A stretch of DNA of 62,470 nt from Vulcanimicrobiota bacterium (lineage in GTDB: Bacteria; Vulcanimicrobiota; Vulcanimicrobiia; Vulcanimicrobiales; Vulcanimicrobiaceae). Position numbers and translations under genes: made by a program. The notes under the pieces were generated by a model. It worked only from the letters and a program-made list of their open reading frames with translations. It was not told the origin of the DNA and made no database searches. The DNA is taken from NCBI GenBank assembly GCA_003136355.1, contig PLED01000049.1:276-62745 (forward strand). Direction: 5' to 3'. This document shows positions 32,981 to 42,091 of the stretch, piece after piece (position 1 is the stretch's first letter; each line of letters starts with the position of its first letter).

Positions 32981-33850
32981 CTAATAGACGAACTCCGATG
33001 CCACTTCGGCGGGGTCGCGTTTGTTGATATCTACTTCGACGTTGAGCCTGCGCAGCGCGACGTCGGTCAACCCCTCGGTAACGCGATTGAGCGTTCCGGC
33101 GATCGACTCGCGTCGCGGATTCAGCGCGTTCAAACGTATGACCGGAACGATGTTGTAGGCCGGCCAAAACCGGCGATCGTCTTTTAAAACGTACAGATCG
33201 TCGGCTGCGATGCGCGCGTCGGTGGTAAAGGCGGTCGCCACGTCGGCATCACCATGGGCGAGCGCCTCGTATTGCAGTCCGATGTCGAACGTGCGCACGC
33301 TCTTGAAATTGAATCCGCCGTAGAACTTTTGCAGTCCCGGGAGCGCATCGGCGCGAACGACGAACTCAGGCACGGCCGCGAGCCTGAGCTGCGGCGCGGC
33401 GGCAGCACATTGCGAGAGCGTGCGGACGTTAAATTTTTGGGCCGTCACGCGCGTGACCGCCAACCCTTGCGAGTTGCTGCCGGGCGAGGCCGCAAGCAGC
33501 GTCAATCCAAAACGTTTTTCGTATTCGCGCTTGACGGTCTCGTAAATGGCTTTGGGATCTCGCATAGGCCGTATGTGCAGCACATCGATCAGGGCCGTGC
33601 CGGTGTATTCCGGATAAAGCTGAATGTCGCCGCGCACGATCGCCGCCATCGCAATTTGCGTGCTCCCCAAATTCATGTGCCGCTCGGTTTTGTACCCCGC
33701 CTGTTCCAGGACGGCGGCGTAGATTTCGCCGACCGTAATATTTTCGCTGAAATTCTTGGAACCGATGCGTAGCGCGTTGCTTTTTCCGCATTTCGGCAAG
33801 ACGAGCGCGGAGCCGACAAGTGCGATGGCGCGGGCGCGAGAGATAGTCAT
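32981..33850 (-). CDS. Osmoprotectant ABC transporter substrate-binding protein (OpuCC/OsmF type)
   Basis: Binds glycine betaine, choline or a related compound outside the inner membrane. The 289-residue protein has a hydrophobic N-terminus ending near a Cys (LVLPKCGKS) that may be lipidated, then the family opening LRIGSKNFSENITVGEIYAAVLEQAGY, RGDIQLYPEYTGTAL near residue 75, and the ligand-loop DIGLQYEALAHGDADVATAFTTD near 190. ATG 33850 overlaps the upstream permease stop (ATGA). Confidence 0.9.
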   Translation of the reverse strand: MTISRARAIALVGSALVLPKCGKSNALRIGSKNFSENITVGEIYAAVLEQAGYKTERHMNLGSTQIAMAAIVRGDIQLYPEYTGTALIDVLHIRPMRDPKAIYETVKREYEKRFGLTLLAASPGSNSQGLAVTRVTAQKFNVRTLSQCAAAAPQLRLAAVPEFVVRADALPGLQKFYGGFNFKSVRTFDIGLQYEALAHGDADVATAFTTDARIAADDLYVLKDDRRFWPAYNIVPVIRLNALNPRRESIAGTLNRVTEGLTDVALRRLNVEVDINKRDPAEVASEFVY

Positions 33851-34449
33851 GTGTTCACCTCCAGGCGGCGCTGTACGAAACCGAGTCCGAACTCCACCGA
33901 CAGGGCGATTGCGGCAACGGTTCCCGCTCCCAGAAAGAGCAGCCGCGGTTCGTTGGCTTGCAAACCTTCAGTAATAAATTCGCCCAGGCCGCCTGCACCG
34001 ATGAATGCTGCGAGCACCGCGCTCGCGATCACTTCGATCGCCGCTGTGCGCACGCCGGCGAAAAGAATGGGAAACGCGAGCGGCCACTCTACGCGCAGAA
34101 AAATCTGCGCACCGGTCATCCCCAGTCCGCGCGCCGAGTCGACTGCGGGCGCGGGAACCGCTCGAAATCCGAGATCGGTGTTGATGACGATCGGCGGTAT
34201 AGCCAGCAGCGCGAGCGCCGCCAGCGCCGGCGCGAATCCGACGCCGAATAGGGGAAGCATAAAAGTAAGTACGGCCAAACTCGGGATCACGCGTCCGATG
34301 TTGGCGGCTAACAGCAGCGGGGAGCGCGAAAAAGCCAGATGAGAAGCCAGAATACCCAAGGGAATCCCGGCGGCGGCGCCCGCGACGAGCGCCGCCGCGG
34401 CCAGCTCGAGATACGTGATTACATGCTGCCAGAAATCGGGCCAGTTCAT
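33847..34449 (-). CDS. Osmoprotectant ABC transporter permease (first gene of the operon)
   Basis: The 200-residue inner-membrane subunit starts at ATG 34449 (MNWPDFWQHVITYLELAA); a longer frame upstream is in the ppk1 leader and unrelated. It has the permease loop SARGLGMTGAQIFLRVEWPLAFP near residue 108 and GAGGLGEFITEG near 160. With the second permease, the ATPase and the binding protein it completes a ProU/OpuC importer. The operon is divergent from ppk1, with 46 bases between starts. Confidence 0.9.
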   Translation of the reverse strand: MNWPDFWQHVITYLELAAAALVAGAAAGIPLGILASHLAFSRSPLLLAANIGRVIPSLAVLTFMLPLFGVGFAPALAALALLAIPPIVINTDLGFRAVPAPAVDSARGLGMTGAQIFLRVEWPLAFPILFAGVRTAAIEVIASAVLAAFIGAGGLGEFITEGLQANEPRLLFLGAGTVAAIALSVEFGLGFVQRRLEVNT

Positions 34450-34495
34450 CGCTCCCGAGTGATTCCGCGCGGCGCGGCGAATCCCAGGTCTTCCG

Positions 34496-36601
34496 ATGCT
34501 TTCGCACCCTAGACCGCAGCCGGCGGCCGAATCCGTCGTCCGGCCCCTGGACGATCCTTCGCTGTATTTCAGCCGCGAGCTCTCGTGGCTGGAATTCAAC
34601 GAGCGCGTTCTCGAGGAGGCGCTCGACGAAGGAACGCCGCTGCTCGAACGGCTGCGCTTCGTCTCGATCTACGGAACGAATCTCGACGAATTTTTCATGG
34701 TCCGCATCGCCGCGATCAAACAGCAGATCGAAGCGCAGGTGCACAAACGTTCCGAAGACGGCCGGTCGCCGACGGAGCACATGCTGGCGATCTCCGAACG
34801 GTTGCGCGTTTCGCTCGCGCGCCAAATGCGGCTGCTGAACGAAACGCTGCTGCCCGCGATCGACGAGCACGGTATCCGCATTCTGCGGTCTAGCGAACTC
34901 GATGAGGATCGCCGCGCGCACGTGGATCGCATGTTCGACGAACGCGTCTTTCCAGTGCTTACGCCACTGGGGGTCGACGCCGGCCATCCGTTTCCCTATA
35001 TATCGAATCTCACGCTTTCACTGGCGGTCGAACTCGAAGAGGTAACGGCCGACGGCGTCGAGCTGCACTTCGCGCGCGTGAAGATTCCGCAAACGCTGAC
35101 GCGTTTCGTACCGCTCGATTCGCCCGAAGGCGAGCAGCATTTCGTGTTGCTCGAAGATCTGATCGCGCAGCATCTGCCCGCGCTTTTTCCGGGCATGCAG
35201 GTGCGCGAGTCCTACCTCTTCCGCGTCACTCGCGACGCGGATCTCGACGTTCAGGAAGACGAGGCCGACGATCTGCTCGCGGCGATCGAATCGGAACTGC
35301 AGCGGCGCCGCTTCGGTGAAGCCGTGCGTCTGGAAGTCGAGCGCGGTATGCCCGAATACATTCGCGATCTTCTGCTCGAAGCGCTCGACCTATCGGCGAG
35401 CGATTGCTACGAAGTCGAAGGCATCATCGGTTTGGGGGATTTACTCGCGCTCGTGAATTTGCCCGGACACGCGCAGCTGCACGATCCGCCGTTTACACCG
35501 GCGATTCCCAAGCGTCTAGTGGGGGCAGCCGATCTCTTTGCGGCCATTCGCGAGAGCGACATCCTGTTGCATCATCCGTACGAATCGTTCGATCCGGTGC
35601 TTCAGTTCGTCCGGCAAGCGGCCGAAGATCCAAACGTTCTCGCGATCAAGATGACGCTTTACCGGACGTCGGGCAAAGACTCGCCGATCGTGCGCGCGCT
35701 GCTCGATGCCGCCGAAAACGGCAAACAAGTCGCGGTGCTGATCGAATTGAAAGCGCGCTTCGACGAAGAGAACAATATCGAGTGGGCGCGGCGCCTGGAA
35801 CGCGCCGGCGTTCATGTCGTCTATGGATTCGCCGGACTGAAGACACATGCGAAGGTGACGCTGGTCGTGCGTCAAGACGACGACGGCATCCGCCGCTACA
35901 TGCATTTCGGAACCGGCAATTATAACGAGAAAACCGCGCGCTTCTACACCGACATGAGTCTTTTTACGTGCCGCACCGAACTGGGCACGGATACGAGCGA
36001 GCTCTTCAACGCGCTGACCGGCTTCTCGAAGGTCACCGACTACGAGGACCTGCTGGTCGCGCCCGTCAACATGCGGCGCGAACTCACCGGGCTGATCGAT
36101 CGTGAAGCCGAGCATGCCCGGGCCGGCCGGCCGGCCGGCATCCGGGTGAAACTCAACGCGATTACCGACGGCGAACTGACGCGCGCCCTGTATCGCGCTT
36201 CCCAAGCCGGCGTTCCGATCGACTTGCTGGTGCGCGGCATGTGCGTGGTGCGGCCCGGCGTTCCGGGCGTCAGCGAAACGATCCGCGTGCGCAGCATCGT
36301 CGGCAGATTTTTGGAACATTCGCGGCTCTTCGTTTTCGAAAACGCCGGCGATCGCGCGACCTTTATCGGGTCGGCCGATTGGATGGGGCGCAATCTCGAC
36401 CGTCGAGTAGAGACGATCGTGCCCGTGCTCGATCCGTTCCTGGCGGAGAAAATCTATGGGAGAATTCTGGGCGTCCTTTTCGCGGATAACGTAAAAAGCC
36501 GCGAACTGCAGGCGGACGGCTCCTACCGCAGGCTGCAAGCCCAAGTGGACGCGCCGGTCGACGCGCAGCAAGTCTTTCTGGGGCAGGCCCGAGCCCTCTA
36601 A
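34496..36601 (+). CDS. ppk1: Polyphosphate kinase 1
   Basis: Reversibly makes polyphosphate from ATP at the membrane. The 701-residue protein has all four domains: N-terminal YFSRELSWLEFNERVLEEA (~22-40), head-domain GTNLDEFFMVRIA, and two phospholipase-D-like catalytic domains with the phosphorylated His in GLKTHAKVTLV near residue 449 and the second His in FLEHSRLFVFEN near 606. FGTGNYNEKTARFYTD near 475 is also diagnostic. Shared control region with the osmoprotectant transporter suggests linked stress use, which is inference. Confidence 0.95.
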   Translation: MLSHPRPQPAAESVVRPLDDPSLYFSRELSWLEFNERVLEEALDEGTPLLERLRFVSIYGTNLDEFFMVRIAAIKQQIEAQVHKRSEDGRSPTEHMLAISERLRVSLARQMRLLNETLLPAIDEHGIRILRSSELDEDRRAHVDRMFDERVFPVLTPLGVDAGHPFPYISNLTLSLAVELEEVTADGVELHFARVKIPQTLTRFVPLDSPEGEQHFVLLEDLIAQHLPALFPGMQVRESYLFRVTRDADLDVQEDEADDLLAAIESELQRRRFGEAVRLEVERGMPEYIRDLLLEALDLSASDCYEVEGIIGLGDLLALVNLPGHAQLHDPPFTPAIPKRLVGAADLFAAIRESDILLHHPYESFDPVLQFVRQAAEDPNVLAIKMTLYRTSGKDSPIVRALLDAAENGKQVAVLIELKARFDEENNIEWARRLERAGVHVVYGFAGLKTHAKVTLVVRQDDDGIRRYMHFGTGNYNEKTARFYTDMSLFTCRTELGTDTSELFNALTGFSKVTDYEDLLVAPVNMRRELTGLIDREAEHARAGRPAGIRVKLNAITDGELTRALYRASQAGVPIDLLVRGMCVVRPGVPGVSETIRVRSIVGRFLEHSRLFVFENAGDRATFIGSADWMGRNLDRRVETIVPVLDPFLAEKIYGRILGVLFADNVKSRELQADGSYRRLQAQVDAPVDAQQVFLGQARAL

Positions 36602-36718
36602 GGTCGAAGGCATTCCCGGTCGCGTCTAATCCGTTCTTAATGGAACATTATGAAATGGTTTAGCCGACGCAAAGCTGCGGCGGTATCGTCGCGGCCACTC
36701 TTCCATATAGGAGGACGC

Positions 36719-39700
36719 GTGAGCAAATATATCCGCATCCTGTGCGTTTTAGCGCTCGCCATTGTCACCGTCGGACCCGTAAGCGCGGCGACGGTCAGCA
36801 CCGGCACCACAACGCTAATCGCTCAGGCGCAATCGGCCACCGTCAGCGGCAGAATCACCGATTCTACGTCCGGCGGCCCGGTGGTCAACGCAACAGTTTC
36901 GCTGAGGGGACCGTCTACGTACACGACTACGACGGACGCCTCGGGCAGCTTCCAAGTCAACAGTGTGACGCCGGGTATCTACTCGGTGTCGATTACGAAA
37001 ACCGGCTACAACGCGCTGACCGAGAGTACCCTCGTCGTATTAGCGGGCGGCACTCCGAATATCAGTGGTCAAATGCAGCCGATTACGTTCACCACGCTGC
37101 GCACGATCGCATCGGTGCGTTCGACGGCCCGCGGCACGTTTAACGTTACGCCGGAGGCAATCAACGTCATCAACGCGCAGACGCTCCAGCAACAGGGGCA
37201 GACGCAGGTGATGACAGTCCTCAATCAAACGCCGGGCGTCGTCGCGAACTTCCCATCGAGCAGCAGCAACGGTGCGGCGCCGGGATCGATCACGTTCCCC
37301 CAAATCCGCGGCGCGCTTTCCTTTGAAACAGCTTCGCTGGTTGACGGACACCCCGTTTCAGTGGGTAGTTTCGGCGATTATGTCTCGACGTTCGTGCCTG
37401 GCTTCATGCTCGGTGCCGTCGAGGTCATCAAAGGCCCGGGCGTTGAGGCACCCAATGTTAACTACGCCATCGGCGGAACGGTGAACTACACGACTAAGGA
37501 ACCAACATACACGCCGCAAGGCACGCTCTGGCTGGGTGCAGATTCGCGCGGCAGTACGTTGATTAACTTTGATTTTACCGGTACAACCGGACGTCTTGGA
37601 TATGCCTTGGCGTTTTCAAACAACAACCTCTCGTCGGCCCTGGAAGGTAACCAGGCGCTGTTCTCCCCGAGCGGCGGCATCGTCGGCTACAATGGGACAA
37701 CGGGCCTGGCACTTGGCTTTAATGACGCCGCGATTCGCATCCCAGGCACGATCTCGACGAACTTCGCGAGCTTCAGCCTAGTCGGTTGCTGTCAGGCGAT
37801 CACAGACCTGTATCAGCAGAAGGCATACTTGGTGAAGTTGCGTTACAAGATGTCGCCCGTAACGTTCCTGACCGTTGCGTATCTCGGCGCGCAGAGCTAC
37901 GCAAACCAGAACGGTAACACCGGTGACGTAACCGGTTTTGGAACGTTCTGTACGCCAGGCACGGTCACCGGAGCCAGCGCTTCCGCTCCCGCATCAATAA
38001 ACTGCACAAACCCTTCGTATACAGGATCGATTCCCAACAGTTCCTCAATCAACGAAATCTTCATACATCCGGGAACCGATCGCGAGATACAAAACGAACC
38101 GATCGTTGAAGCCGATCTGCGAACCTCAATGGGGAACGATACGCTGCTCGCGCGGTATTATTCGGCCGGCATACATCGGTTGGTCAATCAAGGCGGCACT
38201 GCGCCGAACATTCCTGAAGTAATGAACGTCGTGCTCACGGGCAACGACACGACAACCGGCCTAACATATAATAGTCAAGCCATGCCGATCAACTTCTTCA
38301 ATTACTTCAACCAAGCTGAAGATGACGTTCTGCATGGCTGGTCGGCCGAGTGGAACCATCCGTTCAGCCCAACGAAATCATTAACGCTCTCAGTGGATCA
38401 AACTGCCTCGTCGACGGTTAGCTACAGCGCGTCGCCGAGCATTTCCACATCAGGCGCGACCTGCAACCACGGTTTCAATATCGCATGCGTCACCCCGTCG
38501 TTCAGTCTCACGATTCCGGCAGGGTCGACGCAGCTCTTCAGCACGGCAATGGCACGCTACCAGTGGCAGCTCAGTCCGAAATGGAACGCCAATTTAGCGG
38601 GCTATTACAACATCTACAACAGCACCTACCCCACGCAATCAGCGACCGCTGGAGCGTGTCAATTTACCGGCATGAATTGCGTCTTCTCGACCTCGATTCA
38701 TAACCATTGGGACGGACGCGCAGGCTTCGAGTATCGTCCGAGTGCAAACCTGGCGCTGCGATTCGCAGCCGGAACGGCCATCGCTCCGCCCTACTTGCAG
38801 CTGCTGTCCGGACTCGCGGGTACGATCGCGTGCGCGGGCTGCACGACGTCAGGTATCCCCACGCAACGCGTCAATACCGGCGGACTGCTTCCGGAAACCG
38901 CGTTTGGTTACAATGTCGGAGGTGATTACCGCTTCCGGGACGGAATAACCACGCTCTCCGCCGACATGTATCTCACCAACGAGTGGAACCACTTCCTCAG
39001 CTTCACCTACGACAGCGGGACGACGTGCCCCACGGTAGATCCGATTTCAGGTCAGCCGACCCCCACGGGCTGCGCGGGCAAGGAGCTGTTCTACACTTCA
39101 AACCGGAACCTCGCGCAGGCGCGTTTCGAGGGCCTCGAGCTTTCGCTGAAACGGCGTCCTCTCGTTGGGTTTGGGTACATCGTGCAGGGTGCGTTGCAAC
39201 GCGGTTACGCTTACAATCTGCCAAAGTGTTTCTACAGCACGACGCCGCTAAATACACCCCCAAGCGCCACGATTCCAGATCCGTGCGCAGCCTTCCAGAC
39301 CAACCTCGCGATCATTCCCGGACAAAACTTTACTGGGAATGGCGCGGGCACCAGCTGCAACAACTTCGCAATAGGCTGCGGCCCCAACAACACCAGCAGC
39401 ACGTACAGTTGCGGTTGCAACGGCCTCAGCAACGGCGCCATTCCGTACGCAACGGGATACGCGGAGCTGAGCTACCAGTTCGCTGGCGGCGCTTCAGTCT
39501 ACGTCGGCGATCAGTTCATGGGGAAGAACAACTCCCTGGCGCGGCCGCCGTTTTGGATCATGAACGCGGGGGTAACGCTCCCGTTTCATAACGGACTGTC
39601 GCTCCAAGTCAACGGCTTCAACCTGATGAACACGTTCTCGGATGTGTGGCCAGTCTTCGATGCGGGCGTGCCGATCCCGATCGCGGGACTCCCGCCGGGT

Positions 39701-39808
39701 ACGCCTGCGGGTTCGCCACTGTTCTCGGCAACGCAAGCCCAGGTGCTTGGACCGTCGAGATTCCAGTTCCAACTGATCAAGCGTTTCGGAGGAAACACCA
39801 ACCCGTAA
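36719..39808 (+). CDS. TonB-dependent receptor with N-terminal carboxypeptidase-regulatory-like domain
   Basis: An outer-membrane beta-barrel for import of a large substrate. GTG 36719 is chosen because AGGAGG (36709-36714) precedes it and it begins a proper signal peptide (MSKYIRILCVLALAIVTVG, cleaved after VSA); ATG 36650 would add 23 polar residues. Residues ~35-115 form a CarboxypepD_reg-like beta sandwich (VSGRITDSTSGGPVVNATVSL), then a plug (~135-260; IRGALSFETASLVDG, GAVEVIKGPG) and a barrel rich in Asn/Ser/Thr to residue 1029. No classical TonB box was recognised. Lower local GC and A-rich codons differ from neighbours, hinting at acquisition. Confidence 0.9.
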   Translation: MSKYIRILCVLALAIVTVGPVSAATVSTGTTTLIAQAQSATVSGRITDSTSGGPVVNATVSLRGPSTYTTTTDASGSFQVNSVTPGIYSVSITKTGYNALTESTLVVLAGGTPNISGQMQPITFTTLRTIASVRSTARGTFNVTPEAINVINAQTLQQQGQTQVMTVLNQTPGVVANFPSSSSNGAAPGSITFPQIRGALSFETASLVDGHPVSVGSFGDYVSTFVPGFMLGAVEVIKGPGVEAPNVNYAIGGTVNYTTKEPTYTPQGTLWLGADSRGSTLINFDFTGTTGRLGYALAFSNNNLSSALEGNQALFSPSGGIVGYNGTTGLALGFNDAAIRIPGTISTNFASFSLVGCCQAITDLYQQKAYLVKLRYKMSPVTFLTVAYLGAQSYANQNGNTGDVTGFGTFCTPGTVTGASASAPASINCTNPSYTGSIPNSSSINEIFIHPGTDREIQNEPIVEADLRTSMGNDTLLARYYSAGIHRLVNQGGTAPNIPEVMNVVLTGNDTTTGLTYNSQAMPINFFNYFNQAEDDVLHGWSAEWNHPFSPTKSLTLSVDQTASSTVSYSASPSISTSGATCNHGFNIACVTPSFSLTIPAGSTQLFSTAMARYQWQLSPKWNANLAGYYNIYNSTYPTQSATAGACQFTGMNCVFSTSIHNHWDGRAGFEYRPSANLALRFAAGTAIAPPYLQLLSGLAGTIACAGCTTSGIPTQRVNTGGLLPETAFGYNVGGDYRFRDGITTLSADMYLTNEWNHFLSFTYDSGTTCPTVDPISGQPTPTGCAGKELFYTSNRNLAQARFEGLELSLKRRPLVGFGYIVQGALQRGYAYNLPKCFYSTTPLNTPPSATIPDPCAAFQTNLAIIPGQNFTGNGAGTSCNNFAIGCGPNNTSSTYSCGCNGLSNGAIPYATGYAELSYQFAGGASVYVGDQFMGKNNSLARPPFWIMNAGVTLPFHNGLSLQVNGFNLMNTFSDVWPVFDAGVPIPIAGLPPGTPAGSPLFSATQAQVLGPSRFQFQLIKRFGGNTNP

Positions 39809-39826
39809 CGTTCACGCGAACGTAAA

Positions 39827-39863
39827 AAGAAAAGGCCCGCCGTTCGGCGGGCCTTTTCTTTTT
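39827..39863 (+). terminator. Strong intrinsic terminator after the TonB receptor gene
   Basis: Perfect 15-bp stem (left arm 39827-39841 containing GGCCCGCC, loop GTTC, right arm 39846-39860) followed by a T-rich run. A-rich sequence precedes the left arm, so it could act in both directions and also end the convergent EVE transcript. Confidence 0.92.
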
Positions 39864-39872
39864 CTTTGGCGA

Positions 39873-39912
39873 CCCTTCGATACGCGCCTAATCGGCGCTA
39901 CTCAGGATGACA
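39873..39912. repeat. Dispersed palindromic repeat, copy 6 (overlaps the 3' end of the EVE gene)
   Basis: CCCTTCGATAC, inner hairpin GCGCC-taatc-GGCGC, then TACTCAGGATGACA. On the minus strand its edge supplies the last codons (LSS) and the TGA stop of the EVE-domain gene. Confidence 0.85.
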
Positions 39913-40363
39913 AAGACATCTCTATCACAACGTTCCATTCATGCGGCATGACGGGCTGCACGGAAAGGCGGTAGCCGCGCTTCAGAAGATCCATGCCGAC
40001 CAGACGCGGCTCCGCGCGCATGCGCGCGAGCGTCACCGGCTGCACGAACTCCTGCACGAAACCGACGTCGACCATTTTCCACATCGGTTTATCGGGTGTG
40101 CTGCGCGGATCGTAATACTCGCCGCCTCGCTCGAATGCGGTGAAGTCCGGATACGCCTCTTTCACGACCTTGCAAATGCCCATCGCAGCCGGCTGGGCGA
40201 TGCTCGAATGGTAGAACAAGCCGAGGTCGCCCAAACGCATTTCGATCATGTTGTTGCGGGCTTGGAAGTTGCGCACGCCGCTCCACGGCGTCGCGCCGTC
40301 CAGCTTCAGACGCTCGAAGCTGAACGCGTGCGGTTCGGTCTTGAAGAGCCAAAAGCGGGGCAC
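39902..40363 (-). CDS. EVE domain protein
   Basis: EVE domains of the PUA-like fold are thought to bind modified bases in DNA or RNA. GTG 40363 gives 153 residues starting VPRFWLFKTEPHAFSFERL, the characteristic EVE opening, with WSGVRNFQARNNMIEMRLGDLGLFYHSS near residues 27-55 and the closing LLKRGYRLSVQPVMPHEW. Length and order match the whole family. The 5' end lies 50 bases from the divergent cupin gene. The last few residues and the stop codon come from the dispersed repeat. Confidence 0.9.
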   Translation of the reverse strand: MPRFWLFKTEPHAFSFERLKLDGATPWSGVRNFQARNNMIEMRLGDLGLFYHSSIAQPAAMGICKVVKEAYPDFTAFERGGEYYDPRSTPDKPMWKMVDVGFVQEFVQPVTLARMRAEPRLVGMDLLKRGYRLSVQPVMPHEWNVVIEMSLSS

Positions 40364-40412
40364 GCCGGAAGAGTACGGTGCCCGCGGTTCGAAAACCCAC
40401 GCGGTGGACGAA

Positions 40413-40898
40413 ATGGCGCAGAAGCGCGTGACGCGCGCGACCGACCGGGGCTGGGATGGCGTGGAAATCGAGGGGTACCGCCCCGGTGCGGCAACCGGAG
40501 TGGAACGGCACACGATCGTCGGCGGGCGAAAACCGTCGGCGGATGCGCCGGGGCCCGGCACTGAAGTTCGCTACTTCGAATTGCAGCCGGGCGCCGTGTC
40601 GCGGCTCGAAAAACACGAGCACGAGCACTACGTGATCGTCAAACGCGGGCTGGGTTACGCGGTCATCGAGCAAGACGTTACCGAAATCGCCGCCAACGAC
40701 GTTGTCTACGTCGCGCCGCTGGAGGTGCACCAATTCGTGAACCGCGGAGACGAGCCGTTCGGGTTTTACTGCATCGTTAGCTCGGTGCGCGATTTTTCGC
40801 AAGAGCCGAGCGCGGAAGATCTCGCGCGCTTAAACGCTTCGCCGGCCGGGAAGATCGCAAAACCGTTTGCGGTTCCACCGCCGGCCCGCAGAAGTTAG
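40413..40898 (+). CDS. Cupin-domain protein
   Basis: ATG 40413 (GGTGG 6 bases upstream; GTG 40404 is an alternative) gives 161 residues. The double-stranded beta-helix metal motif is visible: HEHEHYVIVKRGLGYAVI (two His and Glu-like pattern, residue ~67) and the second motif VYVAPLEVHQFVNRGDEPFGFYCIV with His near 105. It probably binds a divalent metal; enzymatic or sensory role is unknown. The stop overlaps the convergent sulfurtransferase stop by four bases. Confidence 0.85.
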   Translation: MAQKRVTRATDRGWDGVEIEGYRPGAATGVERHTIVGGRKPSADAPGPGTEVRYFELQPGAVSRLEKHEHEHYVIVKRGLGYAVIEQDVTEIAANDVVYVAPLEVHQFVNRGDEPFGFYCIVSSVRDFSQEPSAEDLARLNASPAGKIAKPFAVPPPARRS

Positions 40899-41734
40899 CC
40901 GGTCGCGACGGGCCTGGCCGGATCGGCGATCCACTCGCTCCACGATCCCGGATATACGCGCGAACCTTCGACGCCCGCATGTTCCATCGCCAAATAATTG
41001 ACCGCGGCGGAAACACCCGAGCCGCATTGATGAACGAGCCGTTTCGGATGGACGCCCAGTTGTGTAAACTCGTCGCGCAGTTGCGCCGGCGGTTTAAAGA
41101 AACCACGCTCGTCGAAGTTTTGCCTGAACGGACGGTTGAGCGCACCGGGAATGTGACCGGCAACCGGATCGATCGTTTCGTTTTGACCCGCGAAACGATC
41201 GGGGGCGCGCGCATCGAGAACCGAGAACGCGTTGTCTTGCAGCGACGTCAGCACAGCTTCGGCATCGACCGTTAATTCGTGTCGCGGATTGGATTGGAAC
41301 GTACCGGTTCCCGGCCGCGCCGGCTCTTCTGCGCTCACCGGGTTTCCGGCTGCGACCCAAGCGGCAAATCCGCCGTCGAGCACCGCGACCGCTTCATGTC
41401 CGGCATGGCGGCACAAAAACCACATGCGCGCGGCAAACATGTCGGCGCCCGCGTCGTAGGCCACGATCTGCGTTTCGTTGGTCACGCCTAGGCCGCGCAA
41501 GAATGCTGCGAAATTTTCGGGATCGGGCATGGGATGACGCCCGTTCTTGCCGGTTTTCGCTCCCGCGAGTTCACTCTCCACATCGGCGAAAAACGCGCCT
41601 GGAATGTGGCTCTGCGCATAAGCGCGCCGGCCGGCCTGCGGATCCTGCAGCGAGTGCCTGCAATCGACCACGACCCACAGCGGATCGGCGGCGTGCGCGG
41701 CAAGTTCATCGACCGAAACGAGCGTGCGGTGCAC
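40895..41734 (-). CDS. Sulfurtransferase with two rhodanese domains (3-mercaptopyruvate/thiosulfate type)
   Basis: Moves a sulfane sulfur from thiosulfate or 3-mercaptopyruvate to an acceptor. The 279-residue protein has an inactive N-terminal rhodanese domain (VDCRHSLQDPQAGR, DAGADMFAARMWF) and an active C-terminal domain with the Cys loop HQCGSGVSAA near residue 236; the CGSGV form points to the mercaptopyruvate type. The GTG start overlaps the glutaredoxin stop (TAGTG). Its operon partners, a monothiol glutaredoxin and BolA, handle Fe-S clusters, suggesting sulfur supply or repair. Confidence 0.92.
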   Translation of the reverse strand: MHRTLVSVDELAAHAADPLWVVVDCRHSLQDPQAGRRAYAQSHIPGAFFADVESELAGAKTGKNGRHPMPDPENFAAFLRGLGVTNETQIVAYDAGADMFAARMWFLCRHAGHEAVAVLDGGFAAWVAAGNPVSAEEPARPGTGTFQSNPRHELTVDAEAVLTSLQDNAFSVLDARAPDRFAGQNETIDPVAGHIPGALNRPFRQNFDERGFFKPPAQLRDEFTQLGVHPKRLVHQCGSGVSAAVNYLAMEHAGVEGSRVYPGSWSEWIADPARPVATG

Positions 41735-42084
41735 TAGTGCAGGTTAATCGTCGTTTTGGGCTGGACGGTTTCGCCGAAGGTCTCTTCCAAAATCTTTTGG
41801 AGCTCGCCGCTCTCGGCCATCGGGCCTAAGATGTCCGTGTCGCCGTAAAATTTGCCGTTGATGAAAATCTTGGGAAGCGTGGGCCAGTTCGTTATCTCGG
41901 AAAGCTCTTCGCGCTTGCGCATGTCCTCGAGCACGTCGACGACCTCGAACGGATAGCCGAGCCGGTCGAAAAACTGGATCGTCTCGAGCGTGAATCCGCA
42001 CCGCGGCGTCGTCTTGGTGCCTTTTCCGTAGACCAGAATTTTATTCTGAGCGACTTCGGTGTCGATTTGTTCGCGTAAATTCAT
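41734..42084 (-). CDS. Monothiol glutaredoxin, Grx4 type, with CGFT active site
   Basis: Binds and passes on [2Fe-2S] clusters with glutathione. ATG 42084 gives 116 residues: KILVYGKGTKTTPRCGFTLETIQFF with the active Cys near residue 29, the cis-Pro region NWPTLPKIFINGKFYGDTDIL near 70, and the CTD GPMAESGEL. The usual CGFS reads CGFT, a conservative change at the Ser position. It lies between bolA and the sulfurtransferase, 7 bases after bolA. The Grx4-BolA pairing is a known heterocomplex. Confidence 0.93.
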   Translation of the reverse strand: MNLREQIDTEVAQNKILVYGKGTKTTPRCGFTLETIQFFDRLGYPFEVVDVLEDMRKREELSEITNWPTLPKIFINGKFYGDTDILGPMAESGELQKILEETFGETVQPKTTINLH

Positions 42085-42091
42085 TGCATTG

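Noticed and set aside
35516-36613. Minus-strand ORF of 365 codons opposite ppk1
   Set aside because: Fully antisense to PPK1 catalytic domains; no start signal or family features.
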